64,000 nt of DNA from Actinomycetes bacterium (GCA_021850325.1 JAJZMF010000003.1:24701-88700); one strand, 5' to 3'; positions 1-8,739 are shown, counted from the stretch's first letter. A program made the numbers and translations. The notes: generated by a model from the letters alone, not told the origin.

Positions 1-1
1 G

Positions 2-67
2 GGCTACGTGGCCGTGTTCGGCGCCGCCGCCTGGGCACGCATGGTCACCCGGGACGTCCAGGCTTGA
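2..67 (+). CDS. 3' end of an unidentified gene
   Basis: Only the last 21 codons are present, ending ...WARMVTRDVQA and a TGA stop. The stop codon lies inside the first copy of the tandem repeat that follows. The fragment is too short to identify; the alanine-rich tail with GC-biased third positions fits a real coding end. It converges with the kinase gene on the other strand. Confidence 0.45.
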   Translation, partial: GYVAVFGAAAWARMVTRDVQA

Positions 68-130
68 CAGGGTTGTGGGCCTGACAGGGTTGTGGGCCTG
101 ACAGGGTTCTGGGCTTGACAGGGTTGTGGG
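63..130. repeat. 17-bp tandem repeat, four copies
   Basis: Four head-to-tail 17-bp units of the form c(t/c)tgacagggttgtggg occupy 63-79, 80-96, 97-113 and 114-130, with one or two substitutions between copies. They fill the space between two convergent genes, and the first copy carries the upstream gene's stop codon. No hairpin is obvious. Confidence 0.9.
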
Positions 131-137
131 CCTGCGC

Positions 138-1166
138 TCAGGAGCGCTCCCACAGCTTCACGCCGCCGAGGATGCCGGCTGTGTTGTCGGCCAGGGTGAT
201 GTCCTCGGGCAGCTCCAGGGTCACCCGGCGGGAGTTGCCGCCCCCTATGTAGCAGTGGTCGAAGAAGACCAGGCCCCGTAGCACCTCGAGCGCCCCCTCG
301 AGCCGCTGGTTCCACTTCTTGTTGCCCACCTTCTTGCGGGCCGCGTCCCCGAGCAGGTCGTTGTAGGCCTGGCCCTTGTGGCCCAGCGGGTGGTGCGCCA
401 GCTCCAGGTGGGGGGCCAGCCGCCCCTGCCAGAACATCGCCGTGCCCACGCCCGTGCCCAGGGTGACCACCAGCTCCAGCCCGGAGCCCCGGACCAGGGC
501 CGCCCCCTGCACGTCGGCGTCATTGGCCACCCGGCACGGCCGGCCGAGGGCCTGGCCGAGCGCCGCTTGCAGGTCGAAGCGGCCCCAGGCACTGAGCAGT
601 TCGGCCGAGGGCTCGCCCCCGGGGCCGTCGGGCGAGACGTAGTGAGGGGCCGAGACCACGACACCGGAGCGCACCATCCCGGGGAACCCGGCCGAGGCCC
701 GCTGGTAGGCAGGGAGGTCCCGGGCGAGCTCGACGAGCGTCTCGACCAACCGCTTGGGAGGGAGGGGGTAGGGCGTGGGGACCCGCACGGGGTCGTGGAG
801 CAGCTCTCCGCGCTGGGAGAGGACCGAGGCCTTGAGCCCGGTGCCACCTATGTCGAAGCAGAGGGTGTGCGGCTGGTCCCGGACGGTACCGGCCTGGTCG
901 GCGCGTACCGCCGTGGCCTCCCCCGGGCCGGGCAGGGCGTCGTAGTCGTGCACGGCTGCTCTGGGGGCCAGGGTGGCGATGGTGCGCAGTTCGGCCTCGG
1001 TGGCCCGGGCGGGCACGGCGGGCCGGGGGCCGTCCGGCGCACCGTTGCCGGGGTGCCCGTCCCCGGGACCGCCGGAGCGGACGGCGCCGCTCGGCCCTGC
1101 CCCCCTGCCCGGCCTCGCTGCCCTGCCCGACCTGGTCGACCTGCCCGACTTGGCACCCTTGGACAT
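138..1166 (-). CDS. ROK-family / polyphosphate-type glucokinase
   Basis: A 342-residue cytoplasmic sugar kinase of the ROK/PPGK type, expected to phosphorylate glucose with polyphosphate or ATP. The phosphate-binding motif FDIGGTG is at residues 104-110, the catalytic Asp lies in VANDADVQG (213-221), and TLGTGVGTA follows at 235-243. The ROK zinc motif is absent, as in polyphosphate glucokinases. The first ~95 residues are Arg/Gly/Pro-rich low complexity, an odd extension for the family. The start is supported by a TAGGGT -10 box seven bases upstream (leaderless arrangement). Whether polyphosphate is the donor is inferred from the family only. Confidence 0.8.
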   Translation of the reverse strand: MSKGAKSGRSTRSGRAARPGRGAGPSGAVRSGGPGDGHPGNGAPDGPRPAVPARATEAELRTIATLAPRAAVHDYDALPGPGEATAVRADQAGTVRDQPHTLCFDIGGTGLKASVLSQRGELLHDPVRVPTPYPLPPKRLVETLVELARDLPAYQRASAGFPGMVRSGVVVSAPHYVSPDGPGGEPSAELLSAWGRFDLQAALGQALGRPCRVANDADVQGAALVRGSGLELVVTLGTGVGTAMFWQGRLAPHLELAHHPLGHKGQAYNDLLGDAARKKVGNKKWNQRLEGALEVLRGLVFFDHCYIGGGNSRRVTLELPEDITLADNTAGILGGVKLWERS

Positions 1167-1173
1167 GGCCGCG

Positions 1174-1179
1174 ACCCTA
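1174..1179 (-). promoter_or_regulatory. -10 box (TAGGGT) of the glucokinase gene
   Basis: On the minus strand TAGGGT ends seven bases before the ATG at 1166, so transcription should begin at or next to the start codon. No convincing -35 was seen. Confidence 0.5.
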
Positions 1180-1241
1180 CACGGGCCGGTGGGCGGGATG
1201 CTCGGCGTCCGAGCGGGCGGGAGCCGTTGCCCGGGACGGGA

Positions 1242-1247
1242 TAGGTT
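1242..1247 (+). promoter_or_regulatory. -10 box (TAGGTT) of the epimerase gene
   Basis: TAGGTT sits six bases before the ATG at 1254, the spacing of a leaderless actinobacterial promoter. It is divergent from the glucokinase promoter about 65 bp away. Confidence 0.5.
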
Positions 1248-1253
1248 GGTGCG

Positions 1254-2255
1254 ATGCCCACGGACGCCGAGCACACAGCCCCGCCGGCTGCTCTCGAGGA
1301 GCTGGCGGGGACCAAGGTCGTTGTCACTGGAGGGTCCGGCTTCATAGGAGGCCACGTCGTGGCCGCCCTGTGCCGTCTGGGGGCCCGGGTCGTCTCGGTG
1401 GACCGGCGCCCGGCTCCGGCCTTCAGGTGCCACCCCGACGGCCAGCACGGCGTGGAGGTCGTGCACGGGGACCTGCGGGAACCGGAGGTGGTGGCTGCTG
1501 CCGTCGGGCCGGGCACGTCAGCGGTGGTGCACCTGGCGGCCCAGACCCAGGTCCTGCGCTCGGTCGAGGACCCCCAGGGCACCTTCGAGAACAACGTGCT
1601 CGTGACCCACTACCTGCTCGAACGTTGCCGGGAGATGGGTGTCGGCGCCTTCGTCCTGGCGTCCACCAATGCCGTGGTGGGCAGCGGTGCCTCGGGTACC
1701 CTGCGCGAGGGCGTGCCCCTGGGGCCGCTCACCCCCTACGGGGCCACCAAGGCCGCGGACGAGATGCTGCTCTCGTGCTACAGCTCGGTCTACGGCGTGC
1801 GGGGGGTGGCTCTGCGGTTCACCAACGTGTACGGCCCGGGCATGTCGGAGAAGGACAGCATCGTGCCCCGGCTCATGCGTACGGCGGCCAGCGGGGGCAC
1901 GTTCGAGGTCTACGGCGACGGCCTCCAGGTGAGGGACTACGTCAACGTGGCAGACGTGGCGGCCGCGGTCCTCCTCGGGCTGGCCCAGCCCGGCCTCCGG
2001 GGCCCGCTGGTCATCGGCTCGGGCCGCTCGGTCTCGGTCATGGACGTGGTGGCGGTCGTCGAACAGTCGATGGGGGCGAAGCTGAACGTGCACCACGGCC
2101 CGGCCAAGGCAGGCGAGATGCCGGCCGTCGTCGTGGACAACTCGCTGGCCCGCAGCTGGGGCTGGGTGCCGGCTGTCAGCCTGGAGCAGGGCGTTGCCCA
2201 GGTCGTCGAGGAATGGGGGTACAAGGATGGCGCTGGCCGAGCTCAGCCCGCTTGA
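1254..2255 (+). CDS. NAD-dependent nucleotide-sugar epimerase/dehydratase
   Basis: A 333-residue extended short-chain dehydrogenase of the UDP-glucose 4-epimerase group. The Rossmann motif GGSGFIGG is at residues 26-33, VHLAAQ at about 92-97, the catalytic Tyr/Lys pair in YGATK at 162-166, and the sugar-binding RFTNVYGPG follows. It probably makes an activated sugar for the glycosyltransferases downstream. Its end overlaps the start of the GT2 gene by 29 bp, so the two are likely co-translated. The exact sugar substrate cannot be told from sequence. Confidence 0.85.
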   Translation: MPTDAEHTAPPAALEELAGTKVVVTGGSGFIGGHVVAALCRLGARVVSVDRRPAPAFRCHPDGQHGVEVVHGDLREPEVVAAAVGPGTSAVVHLAAQTQVLRSVEDPQGTFENNVLVTHYLLERCREMGVGAFVLASTNAVVGSGASGTLREGVPLGPLTPYGATKAADEMLLSCYSSVYGVRGVALRFTNVYGPGMSEKDSIVPRLMRTAASGGTFEVYGDGLQVRDYVNVADVAAAVLLGLAQPGLRGPLVIGSGRSVSVMDVVAVVEQSMGAKLNVHHGPAKAGEMPAVVVDNSLARSWGWVPAVSLEQGVAQVVEEWGYKDGAGRAQPA

Positions 2256-3018
2256 CCTGCGGCTGGCCGACGAGTTCGACCGCGCCTATGCCGATCGTCC
2301 CTTTGCCCCGCTCGCCATCGTCATAGCCGCCTACAACGAGGAGCACAGCGTCGGGCATGTAGTAACAGCCCTGCCCGCCGAGGTGTGCGGTCTGGCCACC
2401 CAGGTGATAGTGGTCAACGACGGCTCCTCGGACGCCACGGCGGACGCGGCCGGCCGGGCGGGTGCCCTGGTCTGCGATGCCGGGGTCAACCGGGGCCAGG
2501 GAGCGGCGCTCCGCCTCGGCTACCACCTGGCCCGTCAGCGGGGGGCCAAGTACATCATGACCACCGACGCCGACGGCCAGTACCTGCCCGAGGACATGGA
2601 GCGCGTGATGGCCCCGCTGGTCTCGGGGGAGGCCGACTTCGTCTCCGGCAGCCGTCGGCTCGGTTCCACCACGAGCAAGGACGCCGTCCGCAACCTCGGG
2701 GTCGTGGTCTTCGCCGCCCTGATCAGCCTCCTGGTACGCCAGCGGGTGACCGACCCGTCGTGCGGGCTGCGGGCCATGAAGGCCGAGGTCACCGGGAACG
2801 TGGTGCTGGACCAGCCCCAGTACCAGGCCTCGGAGCTGCTGATCAGCACGGCCATGGGCGGCTACAAGCTCAAGGAGGTGCCGATCGCCATGAAGGCCAG
2901 GCGCTCGGGCAAGACCAAGAAGGGCGGGAACCTGCTCTACGGTTGGCGGTTCGGCTCCGTGGTGGTCGGCACCTGGGCCCGCGAGCGGCGCCGCTCGACG
3001 AACACGAAGCGGTCGTAG
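2227..3018 (+). CDS. Family 2 glycosyltransferase (dolichyl-phosphate-sugar synthase-like)
   Basis: A 263-residue soluble GT-A enzyme that likely transfers a sugar from a nucleotide-sugar to a polyprenyl phosphate. IVIAAYNEE is at residues 31-39, NDGSSD at 64-69 and the metal-binding DADGQ at 114-118, with no C-terminal membrane segments. The ATG at 2227 is preferred; an in-frame ATG at 2194 would extend the overlap with the epimerase gene. It neighbours a GtrA flippase-like gene and a GT39-like transferase, a standard set for lipid-linked sugar transfer. Its last 82 bp overlap the convergent GtrA gene. Confidence 0.85.
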   Translation: MALAELSPLDLRLADEFDRAYADRPFAPLAIVIAAYNEEHSVGHVVTALPAEVCGLATQVIVVNDGSSDATADAAGRAGALVCDAGVNRGQGAALRLGYHLARQRGAKYIMTTDADGQYLPEDMERVMAPLVSGEADFVSGSRRLGSTTSKDAVRNLGVVVFAALISLLVRQRVTDPSCGLRAMKAEVTGNVVLDQPQYQASELLISTAMGGYKLKEVPIAMKARRSGKTKKGGNLLYGWRFGSVVVGTWARERRRSTNTKRS

Positions 3019-3575
3019 GCCAAGTACTTGAGGCCCGAGAGCAGGACCACGGAGAGCACGTAGCTGCCCGTCACCAGGACGGCCTTGACGGCGTGCAGGG
3101 CGCTCAGGTCCTGGGCCTCCAGGGCGGTGCCCTTGGTGATGGCGGAGGACACCCCGAGGCTCACCAGGGAGACGACCACGTAGAGGATGGTCTCCCTGGT
3201 TATGCCCTCCCGTCCCCGCTTCTCCCAGGCCCAGCGCCGGTTGAGGACCCAGTTGGGCACGGCTCCGGCGAAGAAGGCGATGAAGGTGGCGCTGATGGCG
3301 CCCTCGCCGAACCATCCGATGCAGACGTAGAACGTCACGGTGCTCGCCACGAAGGCGACGATGGAGCCGGCGCTGTACCGCCAGATCTTCAGCAGCCGGT
3401 CGGTACGGAAGCGGCCCAACCAGTGGCCCTCCACCAGCCAGTGCAGGGGGTGGAGCCCGCCCGTGCGGGAGCGCGGCGCGCCCGGCCCGCCGGACAGGGC
3501 GCCCGGTCGACTGCCGAGACCCTCGCTAGGATCGTCCAGCGTGCTGACCCGTTCGTACTTCAACGGCTCAAGCAT
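2937..3575 (-). CDS. GtrA-like polyprenyl-sugar flippase
   Basis: A small membrane protein (about 212 residues) of the GtrA/DPMS family, thought to move polyprenyl-linked sugars across the membrane. It carries four hydrophobic segments and the family signature around AFFAGAVPNWVLNRRWAW. The ATG at 3575 is preferred over an in-frame TTG at 3626 that would give 229 residues. The gene converges on the GT2 gene and overlaps its last 82 bp. GT2 and GtrA partners are often adjacent, though usually on the same strand. Confidence 0.75.
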   Translation of the reverse strand: MLEPLKYERVSTLDDPSEGLGSRPGALSGGPGAPRSRTGGLHPLHWLVEGHWLGRFRTDRLLKIWRYSAGSIVAFVASTVTFYVCIGWFGEGAISATFIAFFAGAVPNWVLNRRWAWEKRGREGITRETILYVVVSLVSLGVSSAITKGTALEAQDLSALHAVKAVLVTGSYVLSVVLLSGLKYLAYDRFVFVERRRSRAQVPTTTEPNRQP

Positions 3576-3670
3576 ATTTGCCCCGACGTCACCAGTTGAG
3601 CGAGGACGCGCCGACGCAGCGTTCAAGTACGGTGCTTGTGAGCTGATGGGCCCCAGGCTAGTGGAAGCGC

Positions 3671-5836
3671 TTGGCTGACACGGTCCGCCAGGCCCCCATC
3701 GGGACCAATGTCACGAGGGGCAGCGGACAGGTGGCGCCAGGGGCCGGGGGTGCCCGGCGCCCGGGCCGGCTAAGGCCTGCCCGCCACCAGGCCGCCGGGG
3801 CCGGGCCGTCAGCGGCCTGGTGGTGGCTGGGCTGGGCCCTCCCGCTAGCCCTCCAGTTGGTGCACTCGGCCGTCGTGGCCCCCCACTACCACGTGGGCTC
3901 CTTCGACGACGACGCCAACTACCTGATGGCGGCGCACGTGCTGGCCTCGGGCGGGGGCCTGGGCGCCACCTTGCCCAGTGGCGCCACCATGGTGGGCAAC
4001 TACCTGCCCGGTTACCCGCTGCTCCTGGTCCCCCTGGTATGGGCCTGGGGGAGCAGCCTGGTGGCCCCCCGCCTGGCGTCGCTGGCGTGTGTGGCCCTCC
4101 TGTACCCCCTGGCCTGGGTGTGGATGGGAAGGCACCGGTTGCGCCCGCAGGTGCGGGCCGGGGCCCTGGTCCTGCTGGCGCTCAACGAGGTCCTGGCGAC
4201 CTACTCGACCATGGTCATGGCCGAGGCGCCCTTCCTGGTCGTGCTGCTGCTGGGGCTGATGGCGGTGGACTGGTGGGAGGAGCGCCCAGGCTGGCAGCCG
4301 GCGCTGGCGAGCACCGTCGCCCTCGGCTTCCTCGTCTGGCTGAAGGAGGCCGGGGTGGGGCTGGCCGTGGGCCTGGTGCTCTACTGGGCCTGGAGGCGGC
4401 GCTGGCGGTCGGCGGCGGCGACTTCGGTGGGCACGGCCCTGCTGCTCGCCCCCGGCCTGGTGGCCCGCTGGCTGCAGGGTGGGTCGGTCCTGGGCAACCG
4501 GTACACGAGCGAGATCGCCCCCCCGGGCGACGGCGGTTTCCTGCAGCACCTCCCGGCCGAGGTGTGGGGCAACGTGGAGTCCTACCTGGAGTACGTCCTG
4601 CGCTCGTCGGTGCTGCCGGCCGGTAACCCGCTCGCCAGCGGGGGACCGGTGCACTGGGTCGTGGTCGTGCTCGGGGTATCGGTGCCCGTGTTCGGCTTGG
4701 TGGGCGCGCTGGCCTGGTACAGGCACTCTTCCCGGGCGGTGACCTGGATGGTGGTGGCCTACTTCGCCGAGACGCTCGCCTATCCCTACAACAACCAGCG
4801 GCGGGTTGTCCTCGTGCTGCCCGTGGTCACCGTCTGGTACGTGCTCGGCGCCATATCGGCCTGGCGCTGGGCCTGGCGGCTGACGTCGCGTGCCTGGGGC
4901 CGCTCCGCGGGCCGGGTGCTGGTGGCGGCGGGGGTGGGCCTGGCGCTCACGGCCCTGGTGGCGCCGAGCGCCGAGGGGTTCTCGGCCAACTACCTCTTCG
5001 GCGCCCGCCTGCAGAGCTCGCGTTTCGTGGGCAACCCGGCGATATCTCTCCTGGCCTCGCTGGGCACGCCCCGTTCGGTGGTGGAGACCGACTACCTCGG
5101 GAGCGTGGCCTACTTCACCGGCCACCGAACCGCCTGGTCTGCGTTCACCCTCACGGCCACCATCGGCCCTGCGGCTGCGGACGCCCGTTGCAGCCTGCCC
5201 GGTGTCGAGCACGCCCTACAGGCGGACGGTGCCGACTACCTGCTGCTGGGCGACCTGAACTTCCCCGGCGTGCTGGACAGCCCCTGTCTGCTGAGCCTGG
5301 TCTCCTCCCCGGGGCCGGCCCGGGCCGTGGGCGCAGTGCGGCTGCTGTCGGCCCCGGCGGGCAACATGTCGGTGTTCGAGCTGTGCGGCCCGGGCAGTCC
5401 CCAGCCGGGCCTCGCCGACCGCACTGCCGCCCTGGCCCCGCTCGCTGCCGGGCCCGGGCAGCCGGCGCCCAGCGCCGTGGCGCTGGCCCCCAACGGGACG
5501 GGCGACCATGGCCAGCTGGGTTACCAGGTGTCCCCGGTGGCCGGCCGTGCCCGGTTCACCTGGTCGTTCGCCCACCCCGTGCAGTTGAGCCAGCTGAGCC
5601 TGGGCCTGGCTACCGCCTCCGGGCCCGTGGCCGGTACCGAGGTGCAGGTGGAGGTGGCTCCCGGCCGCTGGCAGGTGGCCGCGGCCACGGCGGGGGCGGT
5701 GGGCAGCGGGCGCTCCACGCCCTACCTGCTGGCCAACCTGTCGCCTCCCGTGACGGCCACGGCGGCGCGCGTCATCGTGGAGGCCCCGGGCCCGGTCAGA
5801 GTGGCCATGTTCAACGCCATCGGCCCCCGGGGGTAG
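3671..5836 (+). CDS. GT39-like membrane glycosyltransferase (GT-C fold)
   Basis: A 721-residue polytopic protein resembling ArnT/PMT-type glycosyltransferases that use lipid-linked sugars. The acidic motif FDDD (residues 78-81) lies just after the first membrane segment, where GT-C enzymes have their catalytic Asp, followed by about ten hydrophobic segments. The C-terminal ~200 residues are extracytoplasmic, and the last ~100 look like a beta-rich binding domain. The start is a TTG; a GTG 20 codons later is an alternative. It probably uses the product of the neighbouring GT2/GtrA pair. The acceptor is unknown. Confidence 0.7.
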   Translation: MADTVRQAPIGTNVTRGSGQVAPGAGGARRPGRLRPARHQAAGAGPSAAWWWLGWALPLALQLVHSAVVAPHYHVGSFDDDANYLMAAHVLASGGGLGATLPSGATMVGNYLPGYPLLLVPLVWAWGSSLVAPRLASLACVALLYPLAWVWMGRHRLRPQVRAGALVLLALNEVLATYSTMVMAEAPFLVVLLLGLMAVDWWEERPGWQPALASTVALGFLVWLKEAGVGLAVGLVLYWAWRRRWRSAAATSVGTALLLAPGLVARWLQGGSVLGNRYTSEIAPPGDGGFLQHLPAEVWGNVESYLEYVLRSSVLPAGNPLASGGPVHWVVVVLGVSVPVFGLVGALAWYRHSSRAVTWMVVAYFAETLAYPYNNQRRVVLVLPVVTVWYVLGAISAWRWAWRLTSRAWGRSAGRVLVAAGVGLALTALVAPSAEGFSANYLFGARLQSSRFVGNPAISLLASLGTPRSVVETDYLGSVAYFTGHRTAWSAFTLTATIGPAAADARCSLPGVEHALQADGADYLLLGDLNFPGVLDSPCLLSLVSSPGPARAVGAVRLLSAPAGNMSVFELCGPGSPQPGLADRTAALAPLAAGPGQPAPSAVALAPNGTGDHGQLGYQVSPVAGRARFTWSFAHPVQLSQLSLGLATASGPVAGTEVQVEVAPGRWQVAAATAGAVGSGRSTPYLLANLSPPVTATAARVIVEAPGPVRVAMFNAIGPRG

Positions 5837-5846
5837 CCGTAACCGG

Positions 5847-5881
5847 GTGCCCTGCCGTGCGCCCTGCCGTGCGCCCTGCCG
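5847..5881. repeat. Short gtgcgccctgcc tandem repeat
   Basis: Two full 12-bp copies of gtgcgccctgcc and one shortened copy fill the 49-bp gap between convergent genes. Confidence 0.7.
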
Positions 5882-5885
5882 GCCC

Positions 5886-6911
5886 TCAGCTCCCCGGCCT
5901 GACCACGACCTTGACCGCCTGTGGGTCGCGGTGGCCGACGTCCAGCGCCTCTTCCACCTGGGCCAACCCGTAGTAGCCGCTCACCAGGCTGTCCAGGTCA
6001 ACCTGGCCCGAGGCCGCCAGGGTGATGGCTGTGGGGTAGGTGTTGGCGTAGCGGAACGTCCCCACGAGCTCGATCTCCCGCATCTGCAGGTAGGAGAGGG
6101 GCACCGGCACCTCGGCGTGGGCGGACATGCCCACCACCACCGCCCGGCCCCCCTCCCGGACGGCCCGGAGGCCGGCGTGCAGCGCTGCCGTTGCGCCCGA
6201 GCACTCGACGAGGACGTCGAACCCCCGGCCGGCCAGTTCGGCCGCTCCCCGGCCGGCGTCGACCACCTCGGTGGCGCCCATACGGGTGGCCAGGGGCAGG
6301 CGGGCGGCCTGGGCGTCGGTCACCACGACCTCCGATGCCCCGGCCGAGCGGGCCACTGCAGCGGCCAGTAGCCCGATGGGCCCGGCACCGGTGACCAGCA
6401 CGCGCTGGCCGATGGCCAGCCGGGCCTTCCATGCCGCGTACACTCCCACAGCCAGCGGTTCGACCAGGGCGGCTGCGTCGTCGGAGAGGGAACCGGGCAC
6501 GGGGTGGCAGAAGTCGGCATCGTGCACGACGTAGCGGGCGAAGGTGCCGTCCACGGGCGGGGTGCCGAAGAACCTGACGTCCGGGCAGAGGTTGTACTCG
6601 CCCCTGCGGCACGCCCGGCAGCGCCCGCAGGGCACCCCGGGCTCCATGGCCACCCTCTGGCCAGGTGAGAGCCGGGTCACGCCGGGGCCCACGCTGACCA
6701 CGACGCCCGAGGCCTCGTGGCCGAGGACCAGTGGCCCCTGGACGGTGAGCTCGCCGATCCGGCCCTCCGTGTACCAGTGGACGTCCGACCCGCAGACGCC
6801 CACCGAGGCCACCTCGACCAGGGCCTGGCCCGGCCCGGGACTGGGTACCTCTCTGTCTTGGAGCTCGATCCTGCCGGGCTCAACCATCACGGCCACCGGT
6901 GCTGTCGCCAT
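5886..6911 (-). CDS. Zinc-dependent medium-chain dehydrogenase (polyol/sorbitol dehydrogenase-like)
   Basis: A 341-residue NAD(P)-dependent oxidoreductase. Catalytic zinc ligands are Cys40, His65 and Glu66. The structural zinc lobe has Cys95, Cys98, Cys101 and Cys109, and the nucleotide-binding motif is GAGPIG (175-180). GLY-HEASG and an EPLAVG segment at 151-156 are as in sorbitol/threonine/butanediol dehydrogenases. The ATG at 6911 is supported by a TACGGT box seven bases upstream. Substrate cannot be assigned. It is divergent from the DUF2510 gene, and the two promoters overlap. Confidence 0.85.
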   Translation of the reverse strand: MATAPVAVMVEPGRIELQDREVPSPGPGQALVEVASVGVCGSDVHWYTEGRIGELTVQGPLVLGHEASGVVVSVGPGVTRLSPGQRVAMEPGVPCGRCRACRRGEYNLCPDVRFFGTPPVDGTFARYVVHDADFCHPVPGSLSDDAAALVEPLAVGVYAAWKARLAIGQRVLVTGAGPIGLLAAAVARSAGASEVVVTDAQAARLPLATRMGATEVVDAGRGAAELAGRGFDVLVECSGATAALHAGLRAVREGGRAVVVGMSAHAEVPVPLSYLQMREIELVGTFRYANTYPTAITLAASGQVDLDSLVSGYYGLAQVEEALDVGHRDPQAVKVVVRPGS

Positions 6912-6917
6912 AGCGCC

Positions 6918-6924
6918 TACCGTA
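6918..6924. promoter_or_regulatory. Overlapping divergent -10 boxes
   Basis: The sequence ctaccgtag reads TACCGT on the plus strand (6918-6923, six bases before the GTG at 6930). It reads TACGGT on the minus strand (6924-6919, seven bases before the ATG at 6911). Both genes therefore appear to start leaderless transcripts from the same seven base pairs, so RNA polymerase binding for one should exclude the other. Confidence 0.55.
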
Positions 6925-6929
6925 GTGCC

Positions 6930-8618
6930 GTGGCCAGGCGTCAGGAGCCGGGGTGGTACCCCGACCCGGCGCTGCCCGGCCGGTGGCGGTGGTGGGACGG
7001 CAGGGCCTGGACCGACCACGTGGTGGCGGCCGAGCGTGGCCCCCGGGGAGCGGCCCCTCGCGCCGTCGCCGGTGAGGCCCGCCCGGAGACGGGGGAAGGG
7101 GCCGCCCACCCGGAAGAGGCGCACCCCACCCCGCCCGGTGGCCAGCCGGCGTTGGGGCCGCAGGGCCGGGCGGGACAGGTGCGGGCGGCACGCCGGGCCC
7201 GGCTGCCCGGTAGCCGTGCCGTGTTCGCACGACGGTGGGCAGCGGTGGTCGGAGCGGTCCTGGTCCTGGTGCTGGTCATGCTGGTGGCCACCAGGGGCGG
7301 TGGGCCCACCCTGTACTGGCAGGGACGGCCGATCAGCGGGGCGGGCCAGGTCCTGGCCGAAGGGGCGAAGGACCTCCAGGCCATGGCGGCGGACAACGAG
7401 GGGGTGCTGGCCGGCTCGAGCAGGTGCTACTTCAGCCTGCCGGCCCGAGGCTCCCACGACGTGGCCCCGTACCTGCGGTGCGGGCCGTTGCTGCTGCCCT
7501 GGTCGTCCCCGGGGCGCTCCTGGGCGACCCTACCGCTGCAGGCCCGTCCCGGGCCGGGACGAGATGTCGGTGTGGTCCTGCGCAGGGCAGCGCTGCCCAC
7601 CACCACCGTCGCTCTGTCCCCGGGAGAGGTCCTGGCCCGTCCCGACGGGGCCGGCGTGCCCAAGGGGGACGGCGGCCTGAGCGTGCCCTTGGTCCCCCGG
7701 CAGCCCGCCTGGTGGACCGGTGTGCTGCGCCAGCCGCCCGATGGGCTCAGACCGGCGCCGCCCGGGGCCCTACTGGGCGCCTGGGGCCAGTCTTACCGCC
7801 TGGTGGCCTCCGGTCAGGTCGACCGCCTCCCCGCCGACCTGGTCCCCGGAGCGCTCCGTGCGGCTAGTGTGCCGGCGGGCAGCGCCTTCTCCGTGCCCGG
7901 GCGCGGCCCGGCGGGCCGCCCCCCGGCCCACCTGCTGCTACCGCCCTCGGGCCAGGTCTTCGTCGTGGCCCAGTTGGCGGTGGGCCCGGGCGAGTCGAGC
8001 GGCGCCGTGGGACGGGCGGGCACGGGCGGTGCCCCCGCCGACCGACCGGTACTGGCGGTGCAGAGCGGAGGTCACCGGGCACCGGTGCGGGCACCGGCAG
8101 GCCCGACCGCACCGGGGGCCAGCCCGGTCACCATGAGCTTCGTGGCCGCGGTTCCGGTGGGCTCCCGGCCCCTCCTGTCGGTGACCGACAAGGGGCTCAC
8201 CGAGTCGGTCTCGCTGGTCGACGGGCAGCTCTACGGGGTGCCCGGGGCGCTCACACGGACGGGCACCGACGACCCGCTCAACGCCTCCGGGCGTCTCGGG
8301 GGGACCACCGTCCACCTGCGGGACGCGTCCCTGGTCTGGTTCGCAGGCGGTGACGGTGGCACCACCCCTCCCACCTATGACCAGGCCTACCTCCAGGTGC
8401 TCGCCACGACCACACCCGCCGCCGCCTCGCTGGGCCTGTCGGCATCCTCGTTCAGCCTGCGCCTCCCGAGCGGCCAGTCCCTGGCCGCCCAGAGCCTGCC
8501 TGTGTACAACCGCACGGACGTGGTGGTCGGGTTCGTGGTGCCTGCGTCGTTCAGTACCGGCACTGTCGTGGTCGGCCGCCCGGGCCACGGCTTCGAGGTG
8601 CCGGTGCACTTCGACTGA
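6930..8618 (+). CDS. DUF2510 membrane-anchored protein with large extracellular region
   Basis: A 562-residue protein. The N-terminal DUF2510 domain has GWYPDP at 8-13 and RWWDGRAWTDHV at about 20-31. A charged Pro/Arg-rich linker and a single membrane helix at about 104-120 follow, then ~440 residues outside the cell with no domain I recognise. DUF2510 is an actinobacterial domain of unknown role. The GTG start at 6930 is chosen because a TACCGT box lies six bases upstream; it also places the DUF2510 motif at the very N-terminus, as in the family. Confidence 0.75.
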   Translation: MARRQEPGWYPDPALPGRWRWWDGRAWTDHVVAAERGPRGAAPRAVAGEARPETGEGAAHPEEAHPTPPGGQPALGPQGRAGQVRAARRARLPGSRAVFARRWAAVVGAVLVLVLVMLVATRGGGPTLYWQGRPISGAGQVLAEGAKDLQAMAADNEGVLAGSSRCYFSLPARGSHDVAPYLRCGPLLLPWSSPGRSWATLPLQARPGPGRDVGVVLRRAALPTTTVALSPGEVLARPDGAGVPKGDGGLSVPLVPRQPAWWTGVLRQPPDGLRPAPPGALLGAWGQSYRLVASGQVDRLPADLVPGALRAASVPAGSAFSVPGRGPAGRPPAHLLLPPSGQVFVVAQLAVGPGESSGAVGRAGTGGAPADRPVLAVQSGGHRAPVRAPAGPTAPGASPVTMSFVAAVPVGSRPLLSVTDKGLTESVSLVDGQLYGVPGALTRTGTDDPLNASGRLGGTTVHLRDASLVWFAGGDGGTTPPTYDQAYLQVLATTTPAAASLGLSASSFSLRLPSGQSLAAQSLPVYNRTDVVVGFVVPASFSTGTVVVGRPGHGFEVPVHFD

Positions 8619-8727
8619 ACCCGCACCGGAGGGCCGACGGCGCACGCCGACGGGGGCCCCACAGTGAGCTGCGCCGGTGCCCCGTCGGGGGTGGGAAATG
8701 CCACATCAGGCCTCGAGCAGGGCCCTC

Positions 8728-8733
8728 TAGGCT
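8728..8733 (+). promoter_or_regulatory. -10 box (TAGGCT) of serA
   Basis: TAGGCT lies six bases before the serA ATG at 8740, consistent with a leaderless transcript. Confidence 0.55.
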
Positions 8734-8739
8734 GGCCAT

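Noticed and set aside
3541..3678. 45-codon frame starting at a GTG after TAGGAT, overlapping the GT39-like start
   Set aside because: It could be a leader peptide, but it is antisense to the GtrA start and has no ribosome site or conserved feature, so it is not listed as a gene.
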